Below, piece after piece: positions 1 to 11,975 of a stretch of 64,000 nt of DNA. Below the pieces are notes generated by a model, which saw only the letters and a list, made by a program, of their open reading frames with translations, made no database searches and had not been told where the DNA came from. The position numbers and the translations under genes are program-made. Location of the stretch: assembly GCA_024529925.1 (NCBI GenBank), contig JAFEUB010001188.1:186001-250000 (forward strand), given 5' to 3'. The stretch is from Ophthalmolycus amberensis (Eukaryota > Chordata > Actinopteri > Perciformes > Zoarcidae). Positions within the stretch are counted from its first letter, which is position 1. The number at the start of each line of letters is the position of its first letter.

Positions 1-277
1 TGTTGTCAAACTAAATAGTAATAACTAAGTTACAGTCTTAGTTGTCTGTATGATGTGTCATACCCAGCAAAAAAGAGAGAAATGATTTCTTTGTCTAATC
101 CCCAGCAGTATAGGTGGACAAACGCAAGTTGCAGAATATATGAAGAAATCATAATTGAATAATTCTGTGGCAGGAAGACGATAGTGACTTTTGTGACACT
201 CTGTAGTAACACATGCAATATTTAAAATGATCCATTCGATCAATCTTCTGTGATTGTCTGTCTCTGTGTTCATGCAG

Positions 278-454
278 GTAAGTACCAGCCAGGCATAGAC
301 CGTCCAGATCCCAAAACGTGGAAGGCGAACTTCCGCTGTGCCATGAACAGCCTGCCGGACATCGAGGAGGTGAAGGACAAAAGCATCAAAAAGGGAACCA
401 ATGCCTTCCGGGTCTATAAGATGCTCTCCTCCTCCGAGAGGAGCGTGAAGAAAG
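278..454 (+). CDS. irf2: irf2 internal exon encoding the second half of the IRF DNA-binding domain
   Basis: Interferon regulatory factor 2 is a nuclear transcription factor that binds IRF-E/ISRE sites and mostly antagonises IRF1. This exon encodes 58 residues beginning KYQPGIDRPDPKTWK and containing KANFRCAMNSLPDIEE, the recognition-helix segment of the tryptophan-cluster IRF domain, followed by KSIKKGTNAFRVYKML. From family knowledge these blocks match IRF1/IRF2, and the downstream exons favour IRF2. The exon follows a TGCAG acceptor and ends at a GTGGGT donor; it starts two bases into a codon and ends one base into the next. Upstream exons (start codon and first part of the domain) lie outside the window. 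Bases 1-277 are intron with nothing else recognised. Confidence 0.95.
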
Positions 455-557
455 GTGGGTTAACCGTCACTGCTACACATTTGATCTGTCCAGATTTACT
501 GAGGCTTTTAAATGGATTACTGATAACTCTTGTGTTTCTGTCTGTATGTCCATTTAG

Positions 558-604
558 GAAAGAAGAAGACGGACAAAGAGGGGAGGCCCAAGAGAAATAA
601 AGAG
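558..604 (+). CDS. irf2: irf2 short basic exon after the DNA-binding domain
   Basis: A 47-base exon encoding a lysine-rich stretch, KKKTDKEGRPKRNKE, that continues the frame of the previous exon exactly (entered two bases into a codon, left at a codon boundary). It follows a CATTTAG acceptor and ends at a GTAGAC donor. In IRF2 proteins a basic linker follows the DNA-binding domain at this point; it probably adds to nuclear localisation, which is inference. The intron between this exon and the previous one is only 103 bases. Confidence 0.9.
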
Positions 605-1071
605 GTAGACATACACATACATCCTCAGGGAGTTGTTCACACGTGACTCAACCTTCTTAAAATCATTTGATTGCTGCAGCAATATCAGGTTGTGTCCTGA
701 TCTGGTCTTAGCTGTTTATAAGCTGTTTATAAGCCTCACTTAGAAGTATACTGTTATAGCTAAAGACGTGATGACAAAGCATCAGCATGAAGCTTACTCA
801 TGTCTGTGCACTGGATCACTACACCCCTGCTCTTTGATTGGTTTCTCATCATCAGTTGAACTGTAAAGACGTTATTCTATCAGGGACCCCGTGTTTGAAT
901 GGACATGTGAGTTACTGGTGTGCATACAACCGGTATGAGTGAACGTCTGTGTGTAAGAAAGGTTTTCTGCTCTGTATTTAGTGCTGCTACAGGTGTTCAT
1001 CACATCTGCTCCTGTAACATTAAAGTCACTATTCTTCTTGGACATAATTCCCAATCGTTTGCCACCATCAG

Positions 1072-1207
1072 GTAGCTTCTCCATCTCCAGACAGGACTCC
1101 TCCTGGAGCCCATGTGGGACCCATTGACTACACCATGCAGGACCTCATCAAACTGGAAGTGATCAAAGAGGAACCACTGGAGTTCACCATGACGGACAGT
1201 GCCTCAG
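1072..1207 (+). CDS. irf2: irf2 linker exon with SUMO-type motif
   Basis: This exon encodes about 45 residues, including GPIDYTMQDLIKLEVIKEEP. The frame is entered at a codon boundary after an ACCATCAG acceptor (a second AG at 1089-1090 would give the wrong phase) and left one base into a codon at GTACCA. VIKEEP fits the psi-K-x-E SUMOylation consensus and lies where mammalian IRF2 carries an IKQEP motif, supporting IRF2 identity. The linker is otherwise poorly conserved across IRFs. The exact acceptor was chosen by phase and is slightly uncertain. Confidence 0.82.
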
Positions 1208-1453
1208 GTACCACACCAGCGCTCTGCTTCATTCATGTAGTTGTGGGCTGTGTACAGTCGTACCTGGTTTTACATTTCTGCTTGGACGAGTTCACTCTAA
1301 ACACAGACATGTTACGTTCTGATGGTTCTGGCTGTCTGGTTGCCTTGTTGTTGAACGTTCACAGCACAATAACTAAATCATGCCCCAGAACATCCAGTAT
1401 CTGCAAACTGCTTTCCTATACTGGCAAGAGGAATGGTTTCCAGTTAGTACTTA

Positions 1454-1812
<359 letters not shown>

Positions 1813-2036
1813 AAACACACATACATTATGATATCAGTGTTTTGATTTTAAAGCTCTTGAATAACTGCACTGAGATGTTTGAGGTGTGTGAATAGCTGAT
1901 GGAGATAACATCTCATCAGTGGGTGGATGTGTAACTAACACACACTTCATATGTACCGATCAATAATTCATTTACAGCACTAGAGTGAATTCATGTGTTC
2001 AGCCTGTCGTAACGTATCGGGCGTGTGCATTCACAG

Positions 2037-2189
2037 CCATTGACAGTTCAATAGAAGACCACATGATCGCCAGCGAGCAGCTGCCATTCGTCTGTCAGAC
2101 CATCGAAGTGACCACTGAGAACGAAGAGCAGACTGTGAGCTCCTCCCACTCGTACCCGCTCCAGATCTCTCCTGTGTCATCATGCGGCG
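2037..2189 (+). CDS. irf2: irf2 exon encoding the central acidic region
   Basis: A 153-base exon encoding residues that include VCQTIEVTTENEEQTVSS and YPLQISPVSS. This closely follows the mammalian IRF2 block ICQVVEVTTE...YPLQISPVSS and is the clearest evidence that the gene is irf2 rather than irf1. Acceptor TTCACAG; donor GTGAGA, immediately followed by a (CA)n tract. The exon is entered two bases into a codon and left one base into the next, matching both neighbours. Confidence 0.93.
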
Positions 2190-2192
2190 GTG

Positions 2193-2227
2193 AGACGACA
2201 CACACACACACACACACACACACACAT
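2193..2227. repeat. (CA)n microsatellite directly after an irf2 splice donor
   Basis: A run of CA dinucleotides starting within about ten bases of the GTGAGA donor of the preceding irf2 exon. Confidence 0.95.
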
Positions 2228-3541
2228 CACCACATCGTTGTTATGATGAGCAGCGTAAATAGGTTAGTTACATGGGAACCCCACTTGTGCAGAGCCACCC
2301 TTTGAGAGCGTGGCGGTTAGCATACATATGAAGCAGCAGCTTTCTAGGACATGGTCAATGGTCTGTGTGTGTGTTACAACACACCAGCCCAAATCACTTC
2401 TTATTATCTGGTGAGGATTATTAGTGTTCAGTTTTAACAGCGAGTAAAACAACAAAACAAACATCTGAACCACAATCAGATGGTGACCCCATGAACTGTG
2501 GACGCCTGACATCGCCCCCTATTACATCATCAACATGAAGTGTGTGTGTGTCCTCTGTAGTCCCCAGATCGTACCTTTAGTGCGTCACACAGCTGCATGT
2601 TGAAAATAACCACAAATCGTTGTGAAACAGAAAAGACAATTCATGAAAGCAAACACTGATTTCATAAGACTTGTCAGTTTATGGAGTGTCATAAAAAATA
2701 TCTCCAAAAGAACAGGAAAATAAATGCATGTATAATACAAATATAAATAAATAATAGAATAAATACAAAACTGTGGAAATATATAGGCATAATTACAATT
2801 ATTTTAATTAATTTTCACATTCACTTGTTTGTTTATTATTCTTATATATTTCTGTATATATTATTTTTACATATAAAAATTACATGTATTTATTGCATAT
2901 AAATTACAAATTTTTCAGTATATTTAAAATCTACATATTCGTGCATAAAGTAGGTTATTTTTCTTATTTTCCATATTCCTTTTGCTACGCCTTGAAGGAA
3001 ACAAGCTGTCAATCAACTGTCTGTGGGCGGGCCAGTAAGGTCTGCACATGTAAATCCTGCTTTGGTTGAGTTTCTTTAGCGTGGACAACAGTTTACATAT
3101 TTATATTAGGTTAATGATAATATAGTTAACTATATGCAGGTATGAAAGGACCGCTTCCTCTGTTAAAGAGATCCATAACCACACGTGCTCACTGGAAACA
3201 TTCACACCCTGAGATCTGTTCATCTCATGTCTCAATGTGTTTTAATTTCTCCTCCCCAACCAGTCAGTCAGGCAGAGTGGCTTCTATCAGTCTACACCTG
3301 CAATCATTCCATCTGTCGCTCCTTGACTTTGTCTCTCACTTCTTTGTCCTCCAATCGCTACAATGACTTCGACAGTCAGGGTTCAGTTTAAAATCCTCCA
3401 TGTCTCCCTTCTTTTCTTTCTTTCTTTTCGTTTACTCACTTTAACATCTATGTGATCAAAATAAGACTTGCCCTGAATACTAATTTGTTAACTGCTTATC
3501 CGTGCCTTTATTCATATATATTTATTTCTTTTTTTCTACAG
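2228..3541 (+). other. irf2: irf2 intron, AT-rich, no further feature recognised
   Basis: About 1.3 kb of AT-rich intron between the central exon and the short acidic exon. Open frames here are short and lack recognisable domains, and no RNA gene was seen. It ends in a T-rich polypyrimidine tract before the acceptor at 3541. Confidence 0.7.
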
Positions 3542-3579
3542 GGAGCGACACAGACAGTGACACAGAGGACACCAAAGAC
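3542..3579 (+). CDS. irf2: irf2 short acidic/serine exon
   Basis: A 38-base exon encoding SDTDSDTEDTKD, entered two bases into a codon after TTTCTACAG and left at a codon boundary at GTGAGT. It occupies the place of the acidic TTDSVPSDEES-type stretch in mammalian IRF2. It is too short to stand alone; support comes from consensus splice sites and exact phase agreement with the exons on both sides. Confidence 0.85.
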
Positions 3580-3689
3580 GTGAGTCTTCCATTATACACA
3601 CGGAGAAGAGAGTGATGAATGAATCATTAACCGCTCTGATCTTCAGATAAACAGGTTTCTACCTGCTACAACCGTACTGCTGAAACAGG

Positions 3690-3690
<1 letters not shown>

Positions 3691-3727
<37 letters not shown>
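3691..3727. repeat. (TG)n microsatellite in irf2 intron
   Basis: A GT dinucleotide run in the intron preceding the terminal irf2 exon. Confidence 0.95.
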
Positions 3728-3728
<1 letters not shown>

Positions 3729-4196
3729 CCTTCCTGTAAAGTTGCGAGAGACTGAGAAAGGGGAGGGCCTTGTCAGGAACTGTGTCTGTCAAACATTAAC
3801 AGTTTGATCTGAGGTTGTCCTTTGCAGTACATTGTGAACACGCGCACACACACTACCGTTATCAGTGGTAAGAGTACAGGGTTCTTATCTATGTTGTAAT
3901 GTAGAAACATGTACTTACTATATGCTCTTAACAATAGCAGTCAATATGAACTGCAGTGATTGGCTCTTGGATGCAGTAACATTGACACTTTTGACATGTA
4001 ATGCATTTCATAACAACAGCCTGTGAACATGCATATACTGTAACGTTGTTCCTGGATCACAGAGGTGCTGGTTCAGCTCCATGCTGTTGGTTGCGGTGGT
4101 GCTTGACCGCAGCATGCGTCAGATATTAGCCTTTGTGGCTCTTGCCTTTGTGCTTACGTTCCTTTCGTCCTTCTCCCTTTGTCATCGTTTGAACAG

Positions 4197-4454
4197 GGTG
4201 TCAGCACAGTGTGGAGGCCGGACTACAACACGTCAGTCCTCAGGGTTCCCACGTGTTCTCTTCCCGGCATGGACAGCTTCGTCAGCGCCAGCAAGCCCAA
4301 CTTCAGGGTCACCAGCACGCGGGACCCGACCCCGCTCATCAGCTACCACACCGACGGCTGGACGCCGGACTACGGCCAGAACTCTCTCGCGTCGGCCAGC
4401 CACGAGATGCGCGCAAGCGTCATCATGAAGACCTCGGACGTGACTCCCTCCTGA
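4197..4454 (+). CDS. irf2: irf2 terminal coding exon with stop codon
   Basis: The last coding exon (85 residues plus TGA at 4452-4454). It contains CSLPGMDSFVSASKPNFRVT, matching the mammalian IRF2 block LLPGMASFVTSNKPDLQVT, and ends MRASVIMKTSDVTPS, the counterpart of the conserved IRF2 C-terminal block RASVIKKTSDIT. That region is associated with the repression domain in mammals. Acceptor is GAACAG. The six exons here give about 269 residues; with the missing N-terminus the protein would be close to the family length of about 350. No frame break is seen, so the gene looks functional. Confidence 0.95.
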   Translation, partial: GVSTVWRPDYNTSVLRVPTCSLPGMDSFVSASKPNFRVTSTRDPTPLISYHTDGWTPDYGQNSLASASHEMRASVIMKTSDVTPS

Positions 4455-7060
4455 CCTCTGACCCCCGGGCGAGGGAGTGTCACCGCTGCTTCCAGGGCAT
4501 AGGAACGACGGAGAGACTTTGTTTTCTCCACCGGGGGGGGGGGGCGCGCGCGCGCAGCGTGCAGCCTGAACACGACTGACAGACACCCTTGATATTTTGT
4601 AGCCTCCGTGACTGGTTGACCACTTTATTATCCTGCACCCGTCTGAGTGCGTGGTGTAAATGACCTCATCTGTCAGCGTGTGCGAGGGTAGAATCATGGC
4701 TGCAGACATGTGGAAATCATAGTCGCACCGTCGTCCCCGTCCACATCCGTTCTGGACTATGTGTATGTAGATATATAGATATTTATATATCTGGCCTTTT
4801 TAGAAACTATAATCAGTCACGTGTCACTGGTGGAGTGTGTCCTCTGCTGCTTTGTGCTAACACTTCAACATGCATTATGCCCAATGAAAGACTTTTGACA
4901 CTTTTCTGAAATGAAAGATGGCTTTTAGTTGTTCTTTGAGTCAGTGTTGCCTTACTGTAGGTTTCAAACTACATCCTCACGCCCAGCCGCTGGGTTGGAT
5001 CTTTAGACCGTATACAGTCTCCAATCAAACTCATTGTTCATCATAGGAAGGTTTTTTTGTATTTACTTTATTCTTTTTTTTTTTTGTTGCAAATCTCACC
5101 TCCTAAAATTGCCAGATTCAGCCACAACATCATCTACATGTACTCGCCATGAAGTATTAGAACAGATCGCCGGCCAACCCAGAGTAGTGTCAGCGCGACG
5201 CGTGGCACTACACGCTCTACTGGCGCACGCCGACGGAACAAACGAAGCAACCGACGCTGTCGGCAGACCAGCAGCCAGTTGCAAGAAGAATCAAAGGCGC
5301 GCTGTTGTTTTCTAGATAAAGATTGACAATCACCCTGGAGCCCTCCACGGCCCCTGCAGGGGAAAGCAGCCGCCTGTCTGTCTGGAGAACCTCAGGACAA
5401 TGTAACACACAGACGGACGGAGAGGACGGCAGACTCACTGACGAGACGGACGGACAGACTGTGAACAATGCATCCTTGTGTTCTCCTCTCTCCGGCCTCC
5501 TGCCGTTAATAATGTACATAGCGCATATGTATGTAAGCCCGCAAACTGCTTCAGCACCTTACGGACAGCACTTGTGTGTGTGTGTGAGAGAGTGTGTGTG
5601 TGTGTGAGAGAAGTTCCTATTGAAGATGTGTGCCTTTGACAGAGTGTGCTACCTGTGCTTTAGTCTGCTACATGCAGGAAGCTGTCAGGAATTTCGTCTG
5701 TGTCTCGAGACAGCAGCGCTTTATTTGGGAGCGAGGAGGAGTCTTTGTGCACGAGTGTCGACCTGGCTGATTGGGTTTCAGCGTGACAAACATCCTCATA
5801 TATGTTAGTGTTGGGTTTAGAGGAAGGAGACTGAATCTCAGGGTTTCAGACGTCCACCGTAACTTGAGCAGCAGCAAGCGAAGTGCAATCCGCCACGTTT
5901 GACGTGGACGTCTCGCTGCGATAGCGAGGAACAGGGAAGCGTGGTCTGGAGAGGCTCCTCAGAGGCTCTGCTGTTTATAAGTGGAACTTGTCTCTTCTTC
6001 CCGTTTCCCAGTTGACTCTAGCGCACGGACGTCTCAGTCCAAGTCTTCCCTCGTGTCTCTTAATTCTCTCTAGTTCAGAGCACAGTAGCCGCGTGCCTTA
6101 ATCTACTTTAGTCTTTGAAGATATTCAATTCTTTGAGGCCTTAAATGCAAATGTGTGCACAGAATGATGAACTGCGGCTGCAAAATGGAAGATATTTGAT
6201 GTTTGTTGTCCTCGCTCCAAACAGGAAGACAGTAGGAATCTAGGACAGACCACTAGAGACGTACACTGGAGCACGTTACTGTGGATCCATGGAAGAACCA
6301 AAGGGGGGTTCGGTCTCACTTGATGGCAGATGTCGCTTTACCAAATGTTTCTCTCCATGTGCCTTTTGATTGGTTTATTCCACCTGGTTCCACTTCATAG
6401 TTTATCATGCTAACCCTTTTGTCATCACCCAGTAACCCATGCGCTTTTATCCTTATGTTTTTTTTAATCTTTGGCAATGATGTCATCGTGATCACATCCT
6501 CCCTGAAGGCGATGTTTAAAAAGATCACAACCCTGTAGTTGATGCTCAGACGCTGTTCATTGTTTGTGAAACTCAAAATGTGCCTGATTACTAAGCGCTT
6601 TAAGTGTCGCTCTGTATACAAACAGCATGGTCCACATTAGGCCTCTAAACCAGAGCCATGTTTTTAATATTCAAATATTCTGACCCCCCCTCTGTAACTC
6701 ACTTTGCCTCAAAAGCCCCGACCGCTTTAACAGAAAGAGGTCTCGCAAGGAATCACTCAAGTGCACTTACAACGATGTGTCGTGTATGTAAAAGGAATGT
6801 CGCTGCAGCCAAAGGTTGACGTCGACGAGATGTAACGCTGTTGTCATGTAGTTCCAGGCTGCTTTAGCTTTAGGCGAGGTTTGTCTCAAAGGAAGATGTC
6901 ACCGCTCAGTTCAAAGGAAAACACAAACCGCTCGGCTGCCAACGCAGACAAACACATTCTTTGTCGCCGCGACGCGTCTCCACTGTTTATTCTCTGTACG
7001 CAATGAAAACTACTTGTGAATCAACATGTAAATCTGAATAAAGACTGTTTTTATATTTAT
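4455..7060 (+). other. irf2: irf2 3' untranslated region (inferred)
   Basis: The first good AATAAA after the stop lies about 2.58 kb downstream, so the whole stretch is read as 3' UTR. It contains a poly-G/(CG)n patch at 4531-4556 and (TG)/(GA) tracts near 5574-5610. No other gene was recognised in it. The true cleavage site cannot be proven without transcripts. Confidence 0.6.
7037..7042 (+). terminator. irf2: candidate poly(A) signal of irf2
   Basis: AATAAA followed within about 25 bases by a T- and GT-rich stretch, the usual layout of a vertebrate cleavage/polyadenylation site. Further AATAAA hexamers at 7204 and 7942 could be alternative sites. Confidence 0.6.
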
Positions 7061-7539
7061 TCTGAGGGCTGTGTGCTTTATGACTGCTGAAGGGTTACAC
7101 TGGGTAGAGATCAGAGTCCGGCTTTATGGCTCATGAGACACTCTGAGGACTTGTACACCTGTTGAGGAAACATGTCCATGTTGAAGACATATTTCCTTAC
7201 TGCAATAAAGAATGAGGATAGAGCTCAGCTCTCGGTCCACATTAGAAACAAAGCGTTGTGTGCAAGTCAGCGCGTGTAATGACGAGAACGTAACAAAGGG
7301 GCCGTGTGTTCTGAGTGTGTGTGTGGTTTGTCTTCTTGTCAGAGCAGATGTCTCCTCGTTTCACACACGGCTCACTCCGGTTTAACCGAAGCCCTCTGCT
7401 GTTTCAGTTTCTGTTGCTGTGCTCGGTTCTCACTCCACTTCCTGTTTGCCTCTGAGGCCTCCGAGGATGGCTCGCCGGTTGCCTTGGCGACTGCTGACCT
7501 CATGCCGTTAGTCATAGTAAACAGTCTGTGTTTTATATG

Positions 7540-7540
<1 letters not shown>

Positions 7541-7575
<35 letters not shown>

Positions 7576-7715
7576 ATATGTGTGTGTGTATGTATATATG
7601 TGTGTGTGTGTGTATGTATATATATGTATATATATATATATGTATGTATGTATATGTATATGTATATATGTATATGTATATATGTGTATATATGTATATG
7701 TATATATATATATGT
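7541..7715. repeat. (TG)n / (TA)n compound microsatellite
   Basis: About 175 bases of TG, TATG and TATA units. Open frames across it on both strands are repeat artefacts. Confidence 0.95.
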
Positions 7716-10700
7716 GTTATGCTCTCCTTCACGAGCTCCTTTGTATCCCCATGCCTCCTTTTCTTTAATCTGCAGTCCTCTGGACCACAAACAGGAAGTC
7801 ATGTCAGAAAGTCCCTCTGCTTTCTATTCCCTCTGACACGACTTCTTCAAACGTGCTACTTTAAACAAGTGTTTTTAATCAGTGGACAATGGCACAGTTG
7901 ATCATCTCGTGTTTTTATCCAGCTCTGCGTTGCACAACGACAATAAACCAACATTGAACCTTGAGTTATCTTGATAGCGAGCTCTGCAAAACCAAGTCCT
8001 CTGCTTTACTTTTCAGGGGAAGGAGAAACAACTTCAACACCATAACAAAATACAATTACAGGACAAACTTAGCCACCGATATGATTTAGTCATAATTTCA
8101 TATTGGATGTAATGGATTGGTCAACTGGTCTGCAAACAGCAGGAGTCTGCTCTGTGGTGACGTCTCACTCCTGCCATCTAGTGTCCAGAAGTTTAAACTG
8201 CAGCTTTATTTCTGTTTTAAGTGGACTTGATACTAGAACAAGTGCCTGATGGGTATTTTAACAAATGTTGTGGTCGTGCCAAAAGAGGAACTGTGCCTTT
8301 AAATATAAAATAGAGTGCGATAAGGTTATGAAGTCATATATATGAATAGAGTAAACTTTATTGTCCCCGAGGGGAAATTAAGCTTTACATAAACATTTTA
8401 AAACAACATGAAAAACTCTTTAGACATTTGACACTGACAACATGGCATCTTTAAAAAAAAAAGACTCTAAGAAGTTATTGAGATGGATGTAACAATGAAC
8501 ATGTATAAAGAAATGTTGTTAAATCTGAGGTTGTTTTTTTGTAAGATTAGTTAAAATGACAGCCAGTAACAACACATGTCAATGGTTTATAAGAGTGGTT
8601 TTAGTGGTTGGCCAACTGAGTGACCCGGAAATGTAAACTCATTAGCACGAAGATAAATAAAACCCTGTGTTCATGCTGTTTTTTAACATAATACAATTCA
8701 ATAAATTTAAAAAATAAAAATAATACAGATTTTAGTTTTTAATGTGTTTGGCTTGAGATGCCGATAGCTCCACATTTGAGAAGTCAGGTGTCGCTGGTGT
8801 GGTAAAAACGACATGCGCATGCGCGGAGCCTTTACTAATGAAGGTGGATGACACACCTGCCGCGCGTCACCTGTTTGATTGGCTATTTGCCGAGAACTGT
8901 TGTAATTTGCTCGTAATGGCAGAAGGTAGTGTTTCTTGTAAAGAAAATAAAATAAAAAGATGGTAACTGCGGTCACCATAAAGTGGATTATCTTCTTCAG
9001 CACACTTTTGAAAGTCTGCCTCTTGAATGTTAAAGTGAGAGTAAACACTTTTTAAACCAAACGGTAAAAAAACAATCACATTTAACATGCGGTGGGTTTC
9101 CAGAAGGGAGATAAAAGGCTGACTGCTAGCTTAACAGAGGAGACGCCTTTGTGGTGTTATTCTGAGAGGATTGGCAAACATGAAAACAACAGTTAAACTG
9201 AGCGACCCGAATGAACAGCGCATCCATACGGTGCATGGAGAACAGGAGACTCCGTGATCAGTCGGATTATCACTAATGTTTTAACTGTAAGGGGGGTATG
9301 TGAAACACGCGAGACAGAGTTTTATGTTTAATTTGTTGTAAGAATATCAATTCATCAAAATCTAGACTGAACACTTTTTCTTTACTTTTCATGAGGAAGT
9401 CATTTTGTGTAATACCAAAAACGGCCAGCAGATGTCGCCACCTCACCACTGGAGCCTTGTCTGTGCATCGTATTCAGCGCCCTTGTCAGGACGAGAGAAG
9501 AGTGTAACGCAGTAAACGGCCCCCTCATTAAGACCTTTGTTTGAACTGTATTTCAGGTGTTTTCCCGCCATCACACGCTGACGGCAGGGCAACGAACAGC
9601 TTATCAAAATGTAAACATTTCTGGTTTTGCATTTGTGCGAGGTGGTTGTTGCCCTGACCATTTACACCTAAAAATGCCACCGCACACTTGTTTAAGTTGA
9701 CATCTTTTTGTTGGTTCTTTTTGATTATTTTGTGAGAATAAAAAGACAATTGATTAAAAAATAATCAACATTGCTTTATTATTTTTATGTCAACAAATAG
9801 TCTTTCTTGAACGGCAACAACATTGTCGACCATACTATTTCAATGCCTGCAGCCTCAAACCAACAATCTACAAAAAGACTTTAGCTGAGCGATTACCTTT
9901 CATTTATCAGCCTGTTCTTATTACCAAACTCTGTATTGCATCGCTAACATTAGCTGCAGTGGACGAGGATGGACGGCTCCTGGACAAACAGTAGAAAACG
10001 GAGCATTTCTGCACATGAATGTCTTTAAATGTTTTGATAGATTGCTGGTGTTACCTCCCTTACTTGAGAGGGTTTTATTGCTTCTGAGATGACAGTTCTC
10101 AGCATCTACTGGAGTCAAATGTAGCCACACTTTGGATCTTTTTCTTCTCTCTGCCATTATGAGGGTCTCACGCTGTACTGAGCTGGAGTCTGTGTGTGTG
10201 TGTGTGTGTGTGCAATATGTTTTCACTTTTCTCAGCGGCGATGAGCTTCCTGTCCGTTTGTGGCCCTGTGCTTGGCTGAACGTGTGTGTGTGTGTTTTAA
10301 AGTGTCAGTGTCCTCCCCGTCCTCTAACTTCGCTCGTCTGACTTCAGAGGATGCGAGGACGGAGGGGAAAGGGGGGGGGGGGGGGGGAAATACAGTAGGA
10401 GAGGTGACCTGAGGTCAGGGAGCTGACAGCCAAGATGTTGAGGACATGAAATGTAATCATTTCTTCAATCCACCTCGTGGTCTGAGATGAGTTACGGCTC
10501 AGCCACAGATGGGGAGCACAAGGAGTCTTCCATATCTGCTACACATGCTGGCATGACTTAGTGGTCATATTGCACGTCGTACCATATTTTTGAATAATAG
10601 TTTTTTCACAGCAGTCCACACAATATGGCCGGATTTGCATTTTTGTTCCATAACGTAGCAAAGGCACAGATGTATACGAACACGCGCGAGGCGGTTGTGT

Positions 10701-11576
10701 TATGCGTTTAAGAGTGGAGTACTCTCTTTTATTGGGTTTGGTGAGGCCTTAAATGTGCTCGGAGGGCTGCACGACCAACAAATAACAGCGTGTTCCTATC
10801 CGAATTACGGGTACGATGTGCCGCTCCGACATGATGCAGGATAATGGAGAAAACCTCGCATGCTCGAGCAGTTCGAGCAGTAAAATAATTTTGTCGAGAT
10901 CTCAGAGGTAAGTGGTGCAGTGCACCTCTCACTTTTCTGTCAAACAGGGATCTTCGTGGCTTTTGTAGTGTGTGTACCTCTTTCTCTAAAGAAGCACTGA
11001 GACATTCAGTGTGCCGGCTGCTGGACGTTCAAAGTGCCGTGTGCTTTTCTCTCCAGGCTCGTAACAGCAGGCCAAGTTCTCTTCAAAAGGAGGAGGAAAG
11101 GAAGACATATCTTATGAAACCTGATAATCTCATTGCATTGTGACAAACACTAGTCATGGCCAGAGTAATAGTTAGGCAACAGAAAATCAGCTGTTATGCG
11201 CCTGTAGACTCCAAGTTCCTGTTATGTACAGTGCACCAAGAAGACTTAACACAGCTGCTCTGTTATATGCTCAAAGACCCAGAGATCCACCAGTACCAAC
11301 TAGTCCTACACATTCAACAACAACAAAAAACAATTTCTGTAACTGCTCTTTGTGGTCATTGTTAAAAAAACCGTCACCTGACTTCCTCCCTTTCTCTCGC
11401 CACCAGCAGCACTCCTCTAAGCGTCATCGTGCTGAAAGATAATATTCATGATCTGTGCGACAAATCGTCAGATACCGACGCTTGGTCAGTGGTCCTATAA
11501 ACTTCACACTGTGATGCTCTAGGTTCCTCTCTGGCGTCAGTTTTGGATGAGTCAGGGACGGCTCGTTACCTGCACA
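7716..11576. other. Gene-poor intergenic stretch
   Basis: No exon or RNA gene recognised. A short motif at 8355-8381 (tttattgtccccgaggggaa) resembles the end of a common fish interspersed repeat. A (TG)n tract lies at 10190-10213 and a poly-G run at 10370-10387. Open frames are short and have no recognisable domains. Confidence 0.55.
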
Positions 11577-11975
11577 GGGTCTTTTCAAAATAAACTTCCA
11601 TGTTCACAGGAAAATCACAGTTTAACCTTGTTACATACATAGTCTTTTGTGTTCACAGGAAACACAGTTGTATGCTCATAACATGCATAGTCTTTTAAAA
11701 ATAAAATTGTGTTGTATTGTATGTAACAGTTTCTGCTTGTTACATGCACAGGCTTTTCAAATTAAACTTCTGTGTTCACAGGAAATGCACGACTTCTGCT
11801 CGATACATACATATAGTCTCTTTTAAAAATAAACATGTGCTCACAGGAAACGCAGTCTCTGCTCATTACAGTCTTTTCAAAATAAACATACATTTTCAAA
11901 ATAAACATAAATAAAGTTCTGTGTTCACAGGAAATTTACAGTTTCCGCTTGTTACATGGACAGTTTCTTTTCAAT
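11577..11975. repeat. Degenerate ~60-75 bp tandem array
   Basis: About five or six imperfect units, each built from cttttcaaaataaac, tgttcacaggaaa and a cttgttacatg-type block. The ttcacagg core recurs near 11603, 11651, 11775 and 11924, with a variant (gctcacagg) near 11838. A lone similar unit (cctttcaaaatgaac, ccacaggaaa) occurs near 15295-15320. Confidence 0.8.

Noticed and set aside
4081..4428. A 115-residue frame in front of and over the last irf2 exon
   Set aside because: It is out of phase with the exon that matches IRF2; its start is intronic.
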